From NCBI GenBank assembly GCA_964440405.1, contig CAYTSB010000007.1, positions 1 to 28,204 of the forward strand: a stretch of 28,204 bases of DNA, in the 5' to 3' direction. Source of the DNA: DAOSVX01 sp964440405. GTDB taxonomy: Bacteria; Bacillota_I; Bacilli_A; RF39; UBA660. Of this stretch, positions 6,975 through 14,534 are shown piece after piece. The notes below the pieces were generated by a model, which saw only the letters and a program-made list of their open reading frames with translations, did not search any database and was not told the origin of the DNA. The position numbers were made by a program, and so were the translations under genes. The stretch's first letter is position 1. Every line of letters starts with the position of its first letter.

Positions 6975-7050
6975 TGGTGCTGAAAATAGGAATCAAACCT
7001 ACGACCTATTGCTTACGAGGCAATTGCTCTATCAACTGAGCTATTTCAGC
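6975..7050 (-). tRNA. tRNA-Thr(CGT)
   Basis: The gene is 76 bases with CCA encoded. Acceptor GCTGAAA/TTTCAGC, D-stem GCTC/GAGC, anticodon stem ATTGC/GCAAT with loop CTCGTAA (anticodon CGT, reading ACG), variable AGGTC, T-stem GTAGG/CCTAT and discriminator A are all present. Two normally invariant tertiary bases are changed together: D-loop AGTTGATA has A at position 19 instead of G, and T-loop TTTGATT has U at position 56 instead of C. The two bases normally pair with each other, so the change preserves pairing. It follows the ABC permease gene by about 24 bases. Confidence 0.92.
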
Positions 7051-7054
7051 AGGT

Positions 7055-7075
7055 AATATGGTATTAAACCATATT
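7055..7075. repeat. 7-bp inverted repeat between permease stop and tRNA-Thr
   Basis: AATATGG (7055-7061) and CCATATT (7069-7075) pair around TATTAAA. No U-run follows in the minus direction, so the tRNA may be co-transcribed with the ABC genes and this hairpin may instead be a processing or stability element. Confidence 0.35.
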
Positions 7076-8528
7076 ATATATTTTTAATATTTTTTTTCTT
7101 AAATACAATAAATGAAACAATAATCATCACTAGGAAGTAGACTATGCAAGTTATAATTGAAAGATTTAAATTTACATATTTAAATGCTGGCAATTGGCCA
7201 AATAAATATCCATCAAAATCCCAGTTTAAAGTTACCCAGTATTTCATAAATTCAACTTTATTAGCAATTACTAAATAGTTTAAGATATCTGATCCAACAT
7301 AGCCAATTAAAGTAACTGCAATCGCAATTGCTGAATGACCAAAGATGGTACCTAAAGCAAAAGCCAAAGTCATTAAAAGCAATAATTTTGGTAAAATTGT
7401 AATAGTCGTTAACCCTAAATAACTAAACACATTTAGTATTGATATTGATTCGGTATTAAAATTATAGTTTATTACCGGAATTGATAAACTACTGGTTCCA
7501 AAGAAAATAGTTCCTATAATTAATTGTAAAACAAGAAAACTTAAAATTGTAAAGGCCAGAATAATTAAACAGGTTAAGTATTTAGATAGCAGTATTTTAG
7601 CTCTACTATATGGTCTTATTAGCAATAGTTTAATTGTTCCTTTATTATATTCTTCACTAACTATTATTCCTGAAATGACAATAATAATTACTACAATTAG
7701 GAATGAATACTCATTATAGAATGTCACCAATACAGACCTTAAGCTTTTATTTTCATCAACATTCTTACCTGTATCAATAATATATTTAGATTTCTCCATC
7801 CCAGATTTTAATTCATTATAATAACTTTTTTCTTCATCAGTTATTTTTTTATTTTCATAATTATACAGCTCTGTTTTGCTACGCTCATAATTTTTTAAGG
7901 CATCATTTAAATAACCATCATTATAACTAATATTCTTAGTTAACCTTAAATTCAAGACTTCCAATTGAACTGATACAGAATATATTTGAGATTTTAAATT
8001 AGATATTTCTGTTTCACCTTTGGCTTCTTTTAACTCTTTATCCAAATTTATTTTTTCTTTTTCATAAGTTTTGACATCATCATTGACAAAACTTTTCCAA
8101 TCGTTACTGTCTAATCTAGCAATTATTTTAGCATATTCCTTTTTTGCTTTATCCAAAGCTTCTTTATCTCCTAGTTTACTATAGGTATTAAAATTAATAT
8201 CATGAATAGTACCATATAATCTTTCATAAATTAAAGATGCCTGCCATGAGTCAAAACCATATTTTTCCTGTAATTGATAAGCATCAATTTCATTTTGATT
8301 ATTAATATACCAATCAATATTATCTTTATTAGTCAAGTCCATTTTTTTATTTTCTTCAATTAAAATATTAATATAATCTTTATTATTATAATAGGAATTG
8401 CCATCATAACTATAATTACTAATTAAAACATTAGTTAGAACAATAAAAGCAAGCGCAATAATTAAAAAGATATAGATAATTTTTTTATGAAATATTTTAG
8501 CAAGTTCGTTTTTTATTAAACTAATCAA
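7074..8528 (-). CDS. ABC-2 type transporter permease
   Basis: This is the membrane subunit of an ABC-2 exporter. One N-terminal helix (about 17-38) follows the basic start ISLIKNELAKIFHKK, which is typical of ABC-2 permeases. A ~225-residue extracytoplasmic region rich in Lys, Glu and Asn, with coiled-coil character, spans about 40-270. Five or six further helices lie at about 275-480, including EEYNKGTIKLLLIRPYSR, the conserved element linking helices in this family. The start is a TTG at 8528, placed 8 bases behind AGGAGG inside the ATPase gene, so the two genes overlap by 8 bases and are coupled. The large external domain resembles bacitracin- or lantibiotic-type and stress-related ABC-2 exporters, but the substrate cannot be assigned. 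Confidence 0.88.
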   Translation of the reverse strand: MISLIKNELAKIFHKKIIYIFLIIALAFIVLTNVLISNYSYDGNSYYNNKDYINILIEENKKMDLTNKDNIDWYINNQNEIDAYQLQEKYGFDSWQASLIYERLYGTIHDINFNTYSKLGDKEALDKAKKEYAKIIARLDSNDWKSFVNDDVKTYEKEKINLDKELKEAKGETEISNLKSQIYSVSVQLEVLNLRLTKNISYNDGYLNDALKNYERSKTELYNYENKKITDEEKSYYNELKSGMEKSKYIIDTGKNVDENKSLRSVLVTFYNEYSFLIVVIIIVISGIIVSEEYNKGTIKLLLIRPYSRAKILLSKYLTCLIILAFTILSFLVLQLIIGTIFFGTSSLSIPVINYNFNTESISILNVFSYLGLTTITILPKLLLLMTLAFALGTIFGHSAIAIAVTLIGYVGSDILNYLVIANKVEFMKYWVTLNWDFDGYLFGQLPAFKYVNLNLSIITCIVYFLVMIIVSFIVFKKKNIKNI

Positions 8529-9429
8529 TTTTATTACCTCCTACTCTATTTAAAAATGCATCTTCTAATGATATTTCTATTTCTTTTAAACTATAGACTT
8601 TAATATCATTTTTTACTAAATCTTTAATAATATTAGGTATTTTTTCTTTGTCAGCCTTAAATTCAATAAATTGATTTTGAACTGACTCATGATTTTTAAA
8701 TAGTTTTAAAGCTTCATTAGGTTTATCAACTTCAATTAAATAAGTATTATTGGCAATTTCATGTTTAATATCTTTAACTTCAGCAGTTTCAATTATTACC
8801 CCGCTTTTAATAATACATACTTTATTACAAAAGCTCTCTAGTTCTGATAAATTATGACTAGAAATTAAGATTGATTTGTTTTCTTTAATTGCTAAATATT
8901 TAAGTAAATCTCTTAATTCCTTTATTCCTTCAGGATCCAAACCATTTGTCGGTTCATCCAAAATTAAGATTTCTGGGTTATGAATTAAAGCCTGAGCAAT
9001 ACCTAAGCGTTGTCTCATACCCAAAGAGTATTTTGCTACTTTGTCATTAATCCTATTTTCCAAACCAACAATATTAATAATTTCATCTATTCTTTTGTTA
9101 GTAATTCCTTTATACATATTAGCTACTAATTCTAAGTTTTTCCTACCTGATAAATACATGTACATATCCGGATTTTCAACTATTGCTCCAACATGACTGA
9201 TGGCTTTTTCAAAATCTTTTTCAATATCAAACCCTTTGATTTTTACTTTGCCGGAATTAATATTCTGAAGACCCAGAATCATCTTAATAGTTGTTGTTTT
9301 ACCACTACCATTTGGGCCAATAAATCCAAGAATATCCCCTTCATACAATTCTAATGATAAATCTTTAATAATTTGTTTCTTGCCAAACTTTTTATATAAA
9401 TGTTCACAAGATAATGTTATGTTTTTCAT
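8521..9429 (-). CDS. ABC transporter ATP-binding protein (ABC-2/BcrA-like)
   Basis: The ATPase powers the adjacent permease. Motifs in the 302-residue protein are Walker A GPNGSGKT (38-45), Q-loop region VENPDMY (84-90), signature YSLGMRQ (134-140), Walker B ILILDEP (154-160) with the catalytic Glu, D-loop GLDPEG, and switch His at 192 (ISSHNL). A C-terminal ~90-residue extension is typical of the DrrA/BcrA group. The ATG at 9429 is preceded by AAGGAGAG. A longer frame to 9486 would run through the promoter and is rejected. Transcription comes from a TTGACA promoter that overlaps the stop of the upstream membrane-protein gene. Confidence 0.93.
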   Translation of the reverse strand: MKNITLSCEHLYKKFGKKQIIKDLSLELYEGDILGFIGPNGSGKTTTIKMILGLQNINSGKVKIKGFDIEKDFEKAISHVGAIVENPDMYMYLSGRKNLELVANMYKGITNKRIDEIINIVGLENRINDKVAKYSLGMRQRLGIAQALIHNPEILILDEPTNGLDPEGIKELRDLLKYLAIKENKSILISSHNLSELESFCNKVCIIKSGVIIETAEVKDIKHEIANNTYLIEVDKPNEALKLFKNHESVQNQFIEFKADKEKIPNIIKDLVKNDIKVYSLKEIEISLEDAFLNRVGGNKID

Positions 9430-9457
9430 ATCTCTCCTTATTTGATAGCGCAATTTA

Positions 9458-9486
9458 ACGATACAATAATTTTGATTTTTTGTCAA
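9458..9486 (-). promoter_or_regulatory. Sigma-A promoter of the ABC operon
   Basis: Minus strand: consensus TTGACA (9481-9486), a 17-base spacer, then TATCGT (9458-9463). It lies about 29 bases upstream of the ATPase ATG, and its -35 abuts the preceding gene's stop. Confidence 0.65.
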
Positions 9487-9864
9487 TTAAATTAACGCGA
9501 TATCTTCGTCCAAACTATGATTATATAAAACATAGATTCCAATAGCACCACCCACTAAAAATAATATTGCTCCAATCAAAGATAATTCACTTAAATAAAC
9601 TTCTTTTTTATTCATTTCTTTTTTATATTTTTTAATATCTTCATAATTAACATATACAAAATAAATATATATCAAAAAAGCAATGCTAAGAGTTGTTAAA
9701 AAAATTTTATATACTTTTTTACTTTGCTTAGGATCTTCTTTATTGATATTATCTTTTTTTACTTCAGTGGCATATAAATTAGCACCAATTAAAAAAAAAT
9801 AAACAATCCAAATAAACTCTTCAGCATTAGTTCTATTAATTTTAGCAATAACACTATTTACCAT
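9487..9864 (-). CDS. Small membrane protein of unknown function, three predicted helices
   Basis: I do not recognise this 125-residue protein. Hydrophobic stretches lie at about 17-32 (EFIWIVYFFLIGANLY), 52-72 (KIFLTTLSIAFLIYIYFVYV) and 92-115 (LSLIGAILFLVGGAIGIYVLY), separated by Lys/Glu-rich loops. The hydrophobic pattern supports real coding. The ATG at 9864 has no Shine-Dalgarno; instead a perfect TATAAT ends 5 bases before it, so the message may start at or next to the ATG. It sits directly upstream of the ABC exporter on the same strand but separated from it by that operon's own promoter, so any link is only positional. Confidence 0.7.
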   Translation of the reverse strand: MVNSVIAKINRTNAEEFIWIVYFFLIGANLYATEVKKDNINKEDPKQSKKVYKIFLTTLSIAFLIYIYFVYVNYEDIKKYKKEMNKKEVYLSELSLIGAILFLVGGAIGIYVLYNHSLDEDIALI

Positions 9865-9869
9865 ACTAA

Positions 9870-9875
9870 ATTATA
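9870..9875 (-). promoter_or_regulatory. -10 element abutting the small membrane protein start
   Basis: TATAAT on the minus strand is separated from the ATG by 5 bases, which would place transcription initiation at the start codon. No good -35 is visible at 16-18 bases, so the call is tentative. Confidence 0.4.
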
Positions 9876-10032
9876 TTAAAAAGGACATTGGAATATTGAT
9901 TGTTTAATAATAAAAATTAAAAGAGTTTAATTTTTAGCCTGCTTTTGAAATTTATTATCAATATTTATTGAGGTTTTATAATTAAAATTAATTTTTAGGG
10001 AACACTATAGTATCCTAGTTGGGAGAGATAAA

Positions 10033-10461
10033 ATGATTGGAATTATACTAGCTTTACTAGCTGGATTATTAATGAGTGTTCAAGGAGTTTTTAATACGAG
10101 AGTAATGGAATCATCAAGTATGTGGGTTACAAATATCTGGGTTCAATTAACCGCCTTTATTACCTGTATAACTATGTGGCTTTTTATAGGACATAAAAAT
10201 TTACTTTCGGTTTTTAATGTCAGCAACAAATTATATTTAATTGGCGGTATAATTGGAGCTTTTATTACCTTTGCTGTAATAAAAAGTATAGCCAAATTAG
10301 GCCCCACTCATGCCACGATGTTAATTTTATTAGCTCAACTTATAGTTTCCTATTTAATTGAAATTTCTGGTTTATTTGAAGCGGAAAAAGGATGCTTTGA
10401 ATGGACTAAATTAATTGGAGTTACTTTAATGATTATGGGAATTTTTATATTTAAAAAATAA
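10033..10461 (+). CDS. DMT-superfamily small transporter (DUF606/YdcZ-like)
   Basis: The 142-residue, almost wholly hydrophobic protein begins MIGIILALLAGLLMSVQGVFN, the characteristic DUF606 start in which a first helix carries the QGxxN motif. Helices lie at about 2-20, 33-52, 67-86, 92-110 and 122-140. The motif LGPTHATMLILLAQL matches the conserved fourth-helix region of this family. Members are thought to act as small multidrug or metabolite transporter dimers; the substrate here is unknown. The GGGAGAG ribosome-binding site lies 6 bases before the ATG. It is a lone plus-strand gene between two minus-strand genes. The 168 bases upstream are AT-rich, with no promoter I would call firmly. 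Confidence 0.85.
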   Translation: MIGIILALLAGLLMSVQGVFNTRVMESSSMWVTNIWVQLTAFITCITMWLFIGHKNLLSVFNVSNKLYLIGGIIGAFITFAVIKSIAKLGPTHATMLILLAQLIVSYLIEISGLFEAEKGCFEWTKLIGVTLMIMGIFIFKK

Positions 10462-10534
10462 TTATTGTTTATATTTTTCAAACATTTGTCAGTATAAATA
10501 AATGTCGATTGCACAGGTTAATTTACCCACCTTA

Positions 10535-11719
10535 TTATTTGTTTCTAATGCCTTTTTCTTTATGAAAATGTTCAATAGCAACTTCCATTGTTCTATCATA
10601 ATTTATTTCATAATCTTCAATAGTATTATCAACACATATTTCAGGGATAAAATGTGATGGCATAAAATATTGTTGGTTTTGTTTATCTGCTAAAAATGAA
10701 GCAAAATCATTCTTATATGCTCCCATCATTCTTTCTCCATTATAATACCAATATGTAATAGAACAATTTATTCTAAATTTTGTATTAAGAAGTTCAAAAC
10801 ATTCACAATTTCCAAAACAATTAATTTGTGTGCCAATTTCTGTACCAATAAATTTGCTTCCTAAGTGCTTTAAATTTATCATAGCCCACCTACCTGAAGA
10901 ATAAACCCCTTTATCAACTAAAGTAATTAGATTAAATTGTTTACTTTCCAAATATTGAATTAGCGGATGAATAATACTAGAATTACCGCCGCCATTTTCT
11001 CTAATATCAAATATAACATCACTTATATTATTTTCATCAACAAAAGCTCTGATTTCTTCTACAAAATCTTTCATCGGTTTATCCTTATCTTCCTGACAAG
11101 CTTTATATTTTATTATTAAAGTATTAGTATCTTGATTATATTCAAACCAATAAATTCTAGTATCCAAAAAATCATAATTAAATTTTTCTTTAGGATTTAA
11201 TTTTAATTCTTTAACTTCATCATCCTTTTGTAATGTATAAGTAATTGTTTCATCTTGATTATTATTCATTATTGGTAAAGATAGAATAGAAGATGCTCTT
11301 AATAAATCAAATTCCAATTGATTTTCTAAATGCCCGCTTGCAGTATATGAAATAGTTTTTTCAAGTTCTTTTATAATAGCTGTTATTGGATAACCATTAA
11401 CAGCAATAATCTCATTAAATAAATAATTGCTATATTCAGCAGAGGCTTTAACCACATAAACTTTATCATTACTTATTCTTAATTTTAAAGGAAATTTTTT
11501 GGTTTTAAATTGACAAGTGGTGTGAGCATCCCCAATTTGTTTTAGTAAAGTTTTAACGAAATAATAAAATTGATAATCATTTATTGATTTATTACTTTTT
11601 TTAAATTCAGCAATCATTTCATCGATTTTACTTTTATCAACACTGAAATATAAACTAGGATGAGTTTCTTCTAACTTTTTAATTAATAATTCAATATCTT
11701 CTATATACTTTGTTTGCAT
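10535..11719 (-). CDS. S41-family (tail-specific protease-like) peptidase, probably cytoplasmic
   Basis: The 394-residue product has an N-terminal helical domain (about 1-70), a central region about 75-190, and a ClpP/crotonase-like S41 core at about 200-340. The core contains the S41 strand VIFDIRENGGGNSS (~235-248) and then VYSSGRWA (~272-279), where the second Ser is in the position of the S41 nucleophile. No signal peptide or membrane helix is visible, so it should act in the cytoplasm. No canonical PDZ domain is evident. A CxxxCxC cluster (about 301, 305, 307) follows the active-site strand, which is unusual. I start at the ATG at 11719 with TGGTGGT upstream; an alternative TTG at 11731 falls on that site. 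It is probably monocistronic. Confidence 0.82.
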   Translation of the reverse strand: MQTKYIEDIELLIKKLEETHPSLYFSVDKSKIDEMIAEFKKSNKSINDYQFYYFVKTLLKQIGDAHTTCQFKTKKFPLKLRISNDKVYVVKASAEYSNYLFNEIIAVNGYPITAIIKELEKTISYTASGHLENQLEFDLLRASSILSLPIMNNNQDETITYTLQKDDEVKELKLNPKEKFNYDFLDTRIYWFEYNQDTNTLIIKYKACQEDKDKPMKDFVEEIRAFVDENNISDVIFDIRENGGGNSSIIHPLIQYLESKQFNLITLVDKGVYSSGRWAMINLKHLGSKFIGTEIGTQINCFGNCECFELLNTKFRINCSITYWYYNGERMMGAYKNDFASFLADKQNQQYFMPSHFIPEICVDNTIEDYEINYDRTMEVAIEHFHKEKGIRNK

Positions 11720-11761
11720 TTTTACCACCAAACTTTCAAATTTTTAAAAACTTCTGTTAAA

Positions 11762-11770
11762 ATTATAGCA
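11762..11770 (-). promoter_or_regulatory. Extended -10 promoter of the S41 peptidase gene
   Basis: TGCTATAAT on the minus strand ends 42 bases upstream of the ATG. No matching -35 is at 16-18 bases, as is acceptable with an extended -10. Confidence 0.6.
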
Positions 11771-11838
11771 TTTTTTAGAGATTTTTTCTATCTTTCAAAA
11801 TTATCTTTTTATATATATGTGAAGTAAAAAAATCATCT

Positions 11839-11916
11839 TTAGAAATCTTTATTGCCATGTTTTTTTATTTTTAATTCAACACTCATAATTAATTCTTTTT
11901 CTTCTATTTCTAACAT
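11839..11916 (-). CDS. Micro-ORF of 25 codons with a strong ribosome-binding site
   Basis: It encodes MLEIEEKELIMSVELKIKKHGNKDF, a charged, soluble-looking peptide, with AAGGAG six bases before the ATG. A second frame from an ATG at 11858 to a stop at 11775 encodes MAIKISKDDFFTSHIYKK plus nine more residues and begins inside the first. The two could be parts of one longer gene broken by a frameshift, or chance. It sits between the tRNA-Leu terminator and the S41 promoter, with no promoter of its own that I can see. Unrecognised; coding status is uncertain. Confidence 0.35.
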   Translation of the reverse strand: MLEIEEKELIMSVELKIKKHGNKDF

Positions 11917-11933
11917 ACTCACTCCTTAAACGC

Positions 11934-11967
11934 AAAAAAATACCAACTATTTATTTTAGTTAGTATT
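11934..11967 (-). terminator. Terminator of the tRNA-Leu transcript
   Basis: On the minus strand an 11-bp stem (AATACTAACTA with TAGTTGGTATT, one G-U pair) with a 7-base loop is followed by a run of seven T. Confidence 0.85.
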
Positions 11968-11975
11968 TATTACTT

Positions 11976-11992
11976 AACTCGGTGTCCGAGTT
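11976..11992. repeat. Proximal hairpin behind tRNA-Leu
   Basis: AACTCGG and CCGAGTT form a perfect 7-bp stem with a 3-base loop, 11 bases after the tRNA CCA and 8 bases before the true terminator. It has no U-run. A similar CTCG/CGAG hairpin stands behind tRNA-Ile. Confidence 0.6.
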
Positions 11993-12003
11993 TGTTATCT
12001 ATT

Positions 12004-12088
12004 TGGTGCGGGTAAAGGGACTTGAACCCCCATGGATTTCTCCGCTAGATCCTAAGTCTAGTGCGTCTACCAGTTCCGCCATACCCGC
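12004..12088 (-). tRNA. tRNA-Leu(TAG)
   Basis: The gene is 85 bases with CCA encoded. Acceptor GCGGGTA/TACCCGC, anticodon stem CTAGA/TCTAG with loop CTTAGGA (anticodon TAG, reading CUA and other CUN), a long class-II variable arm (CGGAGAAATCCATGG), T-loop TTCAAGT and discriminator A are all standard for tRNA-Leu. Confidence 0.97.
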
Positions 12089-12161
12089 ATGACAATAGTC
12101 ATTATACAATTTATTTTAATTAATTGCAATAATTTTCATAAAAATAAATACATGGAGCAGT

Positions 12162-12192
12162 AATAAAAAGCAGACATTTTTATGTCTGCTTT
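12162..12192 (-). terminator. Terminator of the ger operon
   Basis: AAAGCAGACAT (12167-12177) and ATGTCTGCTTT (12182-12192) form a perfect 11-bp stem around TTTT. On the minus strand it is followed by TTATTA. It lies 33 bases after the gerB stop. Confidence 0.85.
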
Positions 12193-12224
12193 CATTTTAT
12201 TAATTCATCTTAAATAATTTTTTA

Positions 12225-13352
12225 TTATTGTTGTAACATTAATTGTTCGTTTTTTCGAATTTTTTTCTTTCTAATAAAATAAACTATCATAATAAATATT
12301 GGGATTACTAAAATAAAAAATAGAACTATCCACGGAAAAATTTTATCCGATCGAATATTGCTCATTATATCAGATTTATCTAATCCGAATAATAAAAACA
12401 TTAAGAATGAAAAAGATACGACTGGAATAACTAGATATTTAAAATTTTTGACATTAAATATTGTGGCAAAGTAATATGACATCAAATAATGATATATAGA
12501 TATTTTTAATATTGAACCCGATAACCAGTTAACCATTACAAACACTTCTGATCTTTCTAGGAAAGTGTAAAATTTTACTTGTCGGGCAAAAAGATAGTAA
12601 GGATTAAGAGCTTGAACACCATATTCTATTCCAATCATTGTTATTATAGAAATAAGTATTAACAAAGTTAAAACAATATATAAGATAATTGAAGTTCCAA
12701 ATACCTTATTGGTTTTTCTTCGGTCTTCTAATCTATAAGCAGCTACAAATAAAATTAAAATATCAGAAAATTTGGCTGCTGTTAAAAAGCCTCCTATATT
12801 ATTTTGAAGAAAAGTTGAATCAGCCATAATTGGCCTAAGTAATTGAAAATTTACATCGCCGAGGCTAAATATAAAAAATATAAGAAGAATAAATAATATA
12901 CAAAAGAATACAATAACTGCTAATCGACATATTGTTTTAAAACCTTTAAAGCAAATATATGCGACAGGTATTAAAATTGCTAAAGTAATTATATAAGATG
13001 GAGTAATAGGAAAAATATAATTTTTTAAAAAAATTACTGATAAAGCCAAACAAGCAATATTACAAAAACAAAAGAATATACAGAAAATAAAGGTTACTAT
13101 TTTTCCCCCAGTTTTTCCTAAGATTAATGCCATCATATCAAAAAATGAAATATTCTTAAATCTATTTAACAAAAATAATGTTGGCAAACATAAAATAATA
13201 ACATAGGGTATGAAAAAAACAAGAGATATCCAAGAATCCTGATTTCCAGGAACTGAGTGTAATATTGGTAAATATGTATATTGATGCATTATTTCACTTA
13301 CTGTTATTAAAGCAACAAATTGAAATATCGATATTTTTTTTGTATCTTCCAT
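12225..13352 (-). CDS. Spore germinant receptor subunit B (GerAB/GerKB-type permease)
   Basis: This is the B subunit of a GerA-family nutrient germinant receptor in the spore inner membrane, related to amino-acid permeases of the APC superfamily; it forms the ligand-binding part. The 375-residue protein has about ten hydrophobic helices from residue 10 to 365 and a basic tail (RKKKIRKNEQ). The N-terminal segment ISIFQFVALITVSEIMHQYTYLP is typical of the family, whose members begin with a conserved I-S-x-x-Q block. The ATG at 13352 follows AAGGGG by 7 bases and lies just past the gerC stop. A TTG at 13358 would overlap the binding site. The A-C-B gene order is that of the gerK type. The germinant cannot be predicted. 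Confidence 0.9.
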   Translation of the reverse strand: MEDTKKISIFQFVALITVSEIMHQYTYLPILHSVPGNQDSWISLVFFIPYVIILCLPTLFLLNRFKNISFFDMMALILGKTGGKIVTFIFCIFFCFCNIACLALSVIFLKNYIFPITPSYIITLAILIPVAYICFKGFKTICRLAVIVFFCILFILLIFFIFSLGDVNFQLLRPIMADSTFLQNNIGGFLTAAKFSDILILFVAAYRLEDRRKTNKVFGTSIILYIVLTLLILISIITMIGIEYGVQALNPYYLFARQVKFYTFLERSEVFVMVNWLSGSILKISIYHYLMSYYFATIFNVKNFKYLVIPVVSFSFLMFLLFGLDKSDIMSNIRSDKIFPWIVLFFILVIPIFIMIVYFIRKKKIRKNEQLMLQQ

Positions 13353-13354
13353 AA

Positions 13355-14533
13355 TCAAGCCCCTTCTTTTACTGATTTTTGAATTTTTTCTTCACTATTT
13401 ATTGTGCTTTTTACTTTTATTGTTATATCTGCATTTTGAAAATATTCATCCCATTTTTTTTGAATTTTTTTCCATTCTTGCGGATATTTTATATGAAATG
13501 GACTTGCAAAATTAAAGAAATCAATTTTAATGGTATTTTGTGATTTATCCAAAAAACTTTTTAATTCTCCTGATAATTTGTTATCTATTTCTTTTTCAAG
13601 TTTAGCAACTGTTTTAATATTTTTAAAATCATGTTTCCCTTCATCTAAAACTACAACCATTTTTAAAGACAACTCTATATCTATTTTTACTTGATTGTTT
13701 TTATATTCTATGTTGATTTTTGGCTTGTCATTTATAATTTTATATGTAGTTTCTTTAACATTAACATCCATGGTTTTTGCTTTTCCCATTATAAGATTAT
13801 ACATAAAAGTTTCTTCTCCATCAGCGATATATTTAAGTTTATCTTTTTTAAAAACTGCAAAACCTTCATAAAGTACTTTGGTATTATCATTTATAATATT
13901 TTCAGTAATCGGATTATCTTTATCAACTTCATTTTCATTAACAGGCATTTTCTGAATAACTCCAAGGACAGGCTCTTCCATATCACAATAATATGATTTG
14001 ATTACGTCTAGCATTGTAGTATATGTAGATTTTGATAATCTATATGATTGATTTTTTTCTGATTCTTCAACAAAGTTTCCAAAGTAATCAGCTAAGGAAA
14101 CAGAAGATTTATATAACGCTTCTGAATTTTCTCCTTTAATAATTACCATATACTCATTTTGTCTTAATTCTGGATATCTAGAAAATAAATCGATAATCTG
14201 TATAAGCCCTTTTTCTTTAGCAAAAGCTTCAGTCAAGAAAATAGCTTTTATATGAGCATTGTATAAGTATTTATTCAAAGTCAGGGTACTATTATTTGTA
14301 GCGTCTAATATATTTTCGCCTTCACCTCTAATATAGATATATGGGGTTGATCCAGCCGGTATAGTTGATGATGAAGATTGAGCTTTAGGATTAACTATTT
14401 CGGCCATAAATATAATTTTTCCATTCTGATAATCAAATAAAAAACTATTTGCTATTCCAAGATCCCTTATTTCTCGTTGATCCCAACATCCGGTAGCAAG
14501 AAAAATCAACAGAATAAAAATTATCTTTTTCAT
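13355..14533 (-). CDS. Spore germinant receptor lipoprotein subunit C (GerAC/GerKC-type)
   Basis: This is the C subunit of the receptor, a lipid-anchored protein on the outer face of the spore inner membrane. A lipoprotein signal ends in the lipobox LATGC (Cys 16), followed immediately by WDQREIRDLGIA, the hallmark opening of the GerC family. The rest is the three-domain GerC body, about 375 residues, with the conserved C-terminal half (KIDIELSLKMVVVLDEG, then a final segment with KKWDEYFQNADITIKVKSTI). The ATG at 14533 follows AAGGTGG by 6 bases and lies one base after the gerA stop, so the genes are tightly coupled. The longer frame from 14557 overlaps gerA and is rejected because it would displace the signal peptide. 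Confidence 0.93.
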   Translation of the reverse strand: MKKIIFILLIFLATGCWDQREIRDLGIANSFLFDYQNGKIIFMAEIVNPKAQSSSSTIPAGSTPYIYIRGEGENILDATNNSTLTLNKYLYNAHIKAIFLTEAFAKEKGLIQIIDLFSRYPELRQNEYMVIIKGENSEALYKSSVSLADYFGNFVEESEKNQSYRLSKSTYTTMLDVIKSYYCDMEEPVLGVIQKMPVNENEVDKDNPITENIINDNTKVLYEGFAVFKKDKLKYIADGEETFMYNLIMGKAKTMDVNVKETTYKIINDKPKINIEYKNNQVKIDIELSLKMVVVLDEGKHDFKNIKTVAKLEKEIDNKLSGELKSFLDKSQNTIKIDFFNFASPFHIKYPQEWKKIQKKWDEYFQNADITIKVKSTINSEEKIQKSVKEGA

Positions 14534-14534
14534 T

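Noticed and set aside
9998..10016. ACTATAGT-centred imperfect palindrome before the DUF606 gene
   Set aside because: Beyond the central 8 bases the arms mismatch, so it is weak evidence for an operator in such AT-rich DNA.
11976..11992. Reading the CTCGG/CCGAG hairpin as a T-box or riboswitch for the S41 gene
   Set aside because: It lies upstream of a real terminator in the tRNA transcript, with no specifier loop, T-box sequence or downstream aminoacyl gene.
13691..13996. 101-codon plus-strand frame opposite gerC
   Set aside because: It is Phe/Ile-rich, antisense to a well-supported lipoprotein gene, and has no start signals; typical of the complement of AT-rich coding DNA.
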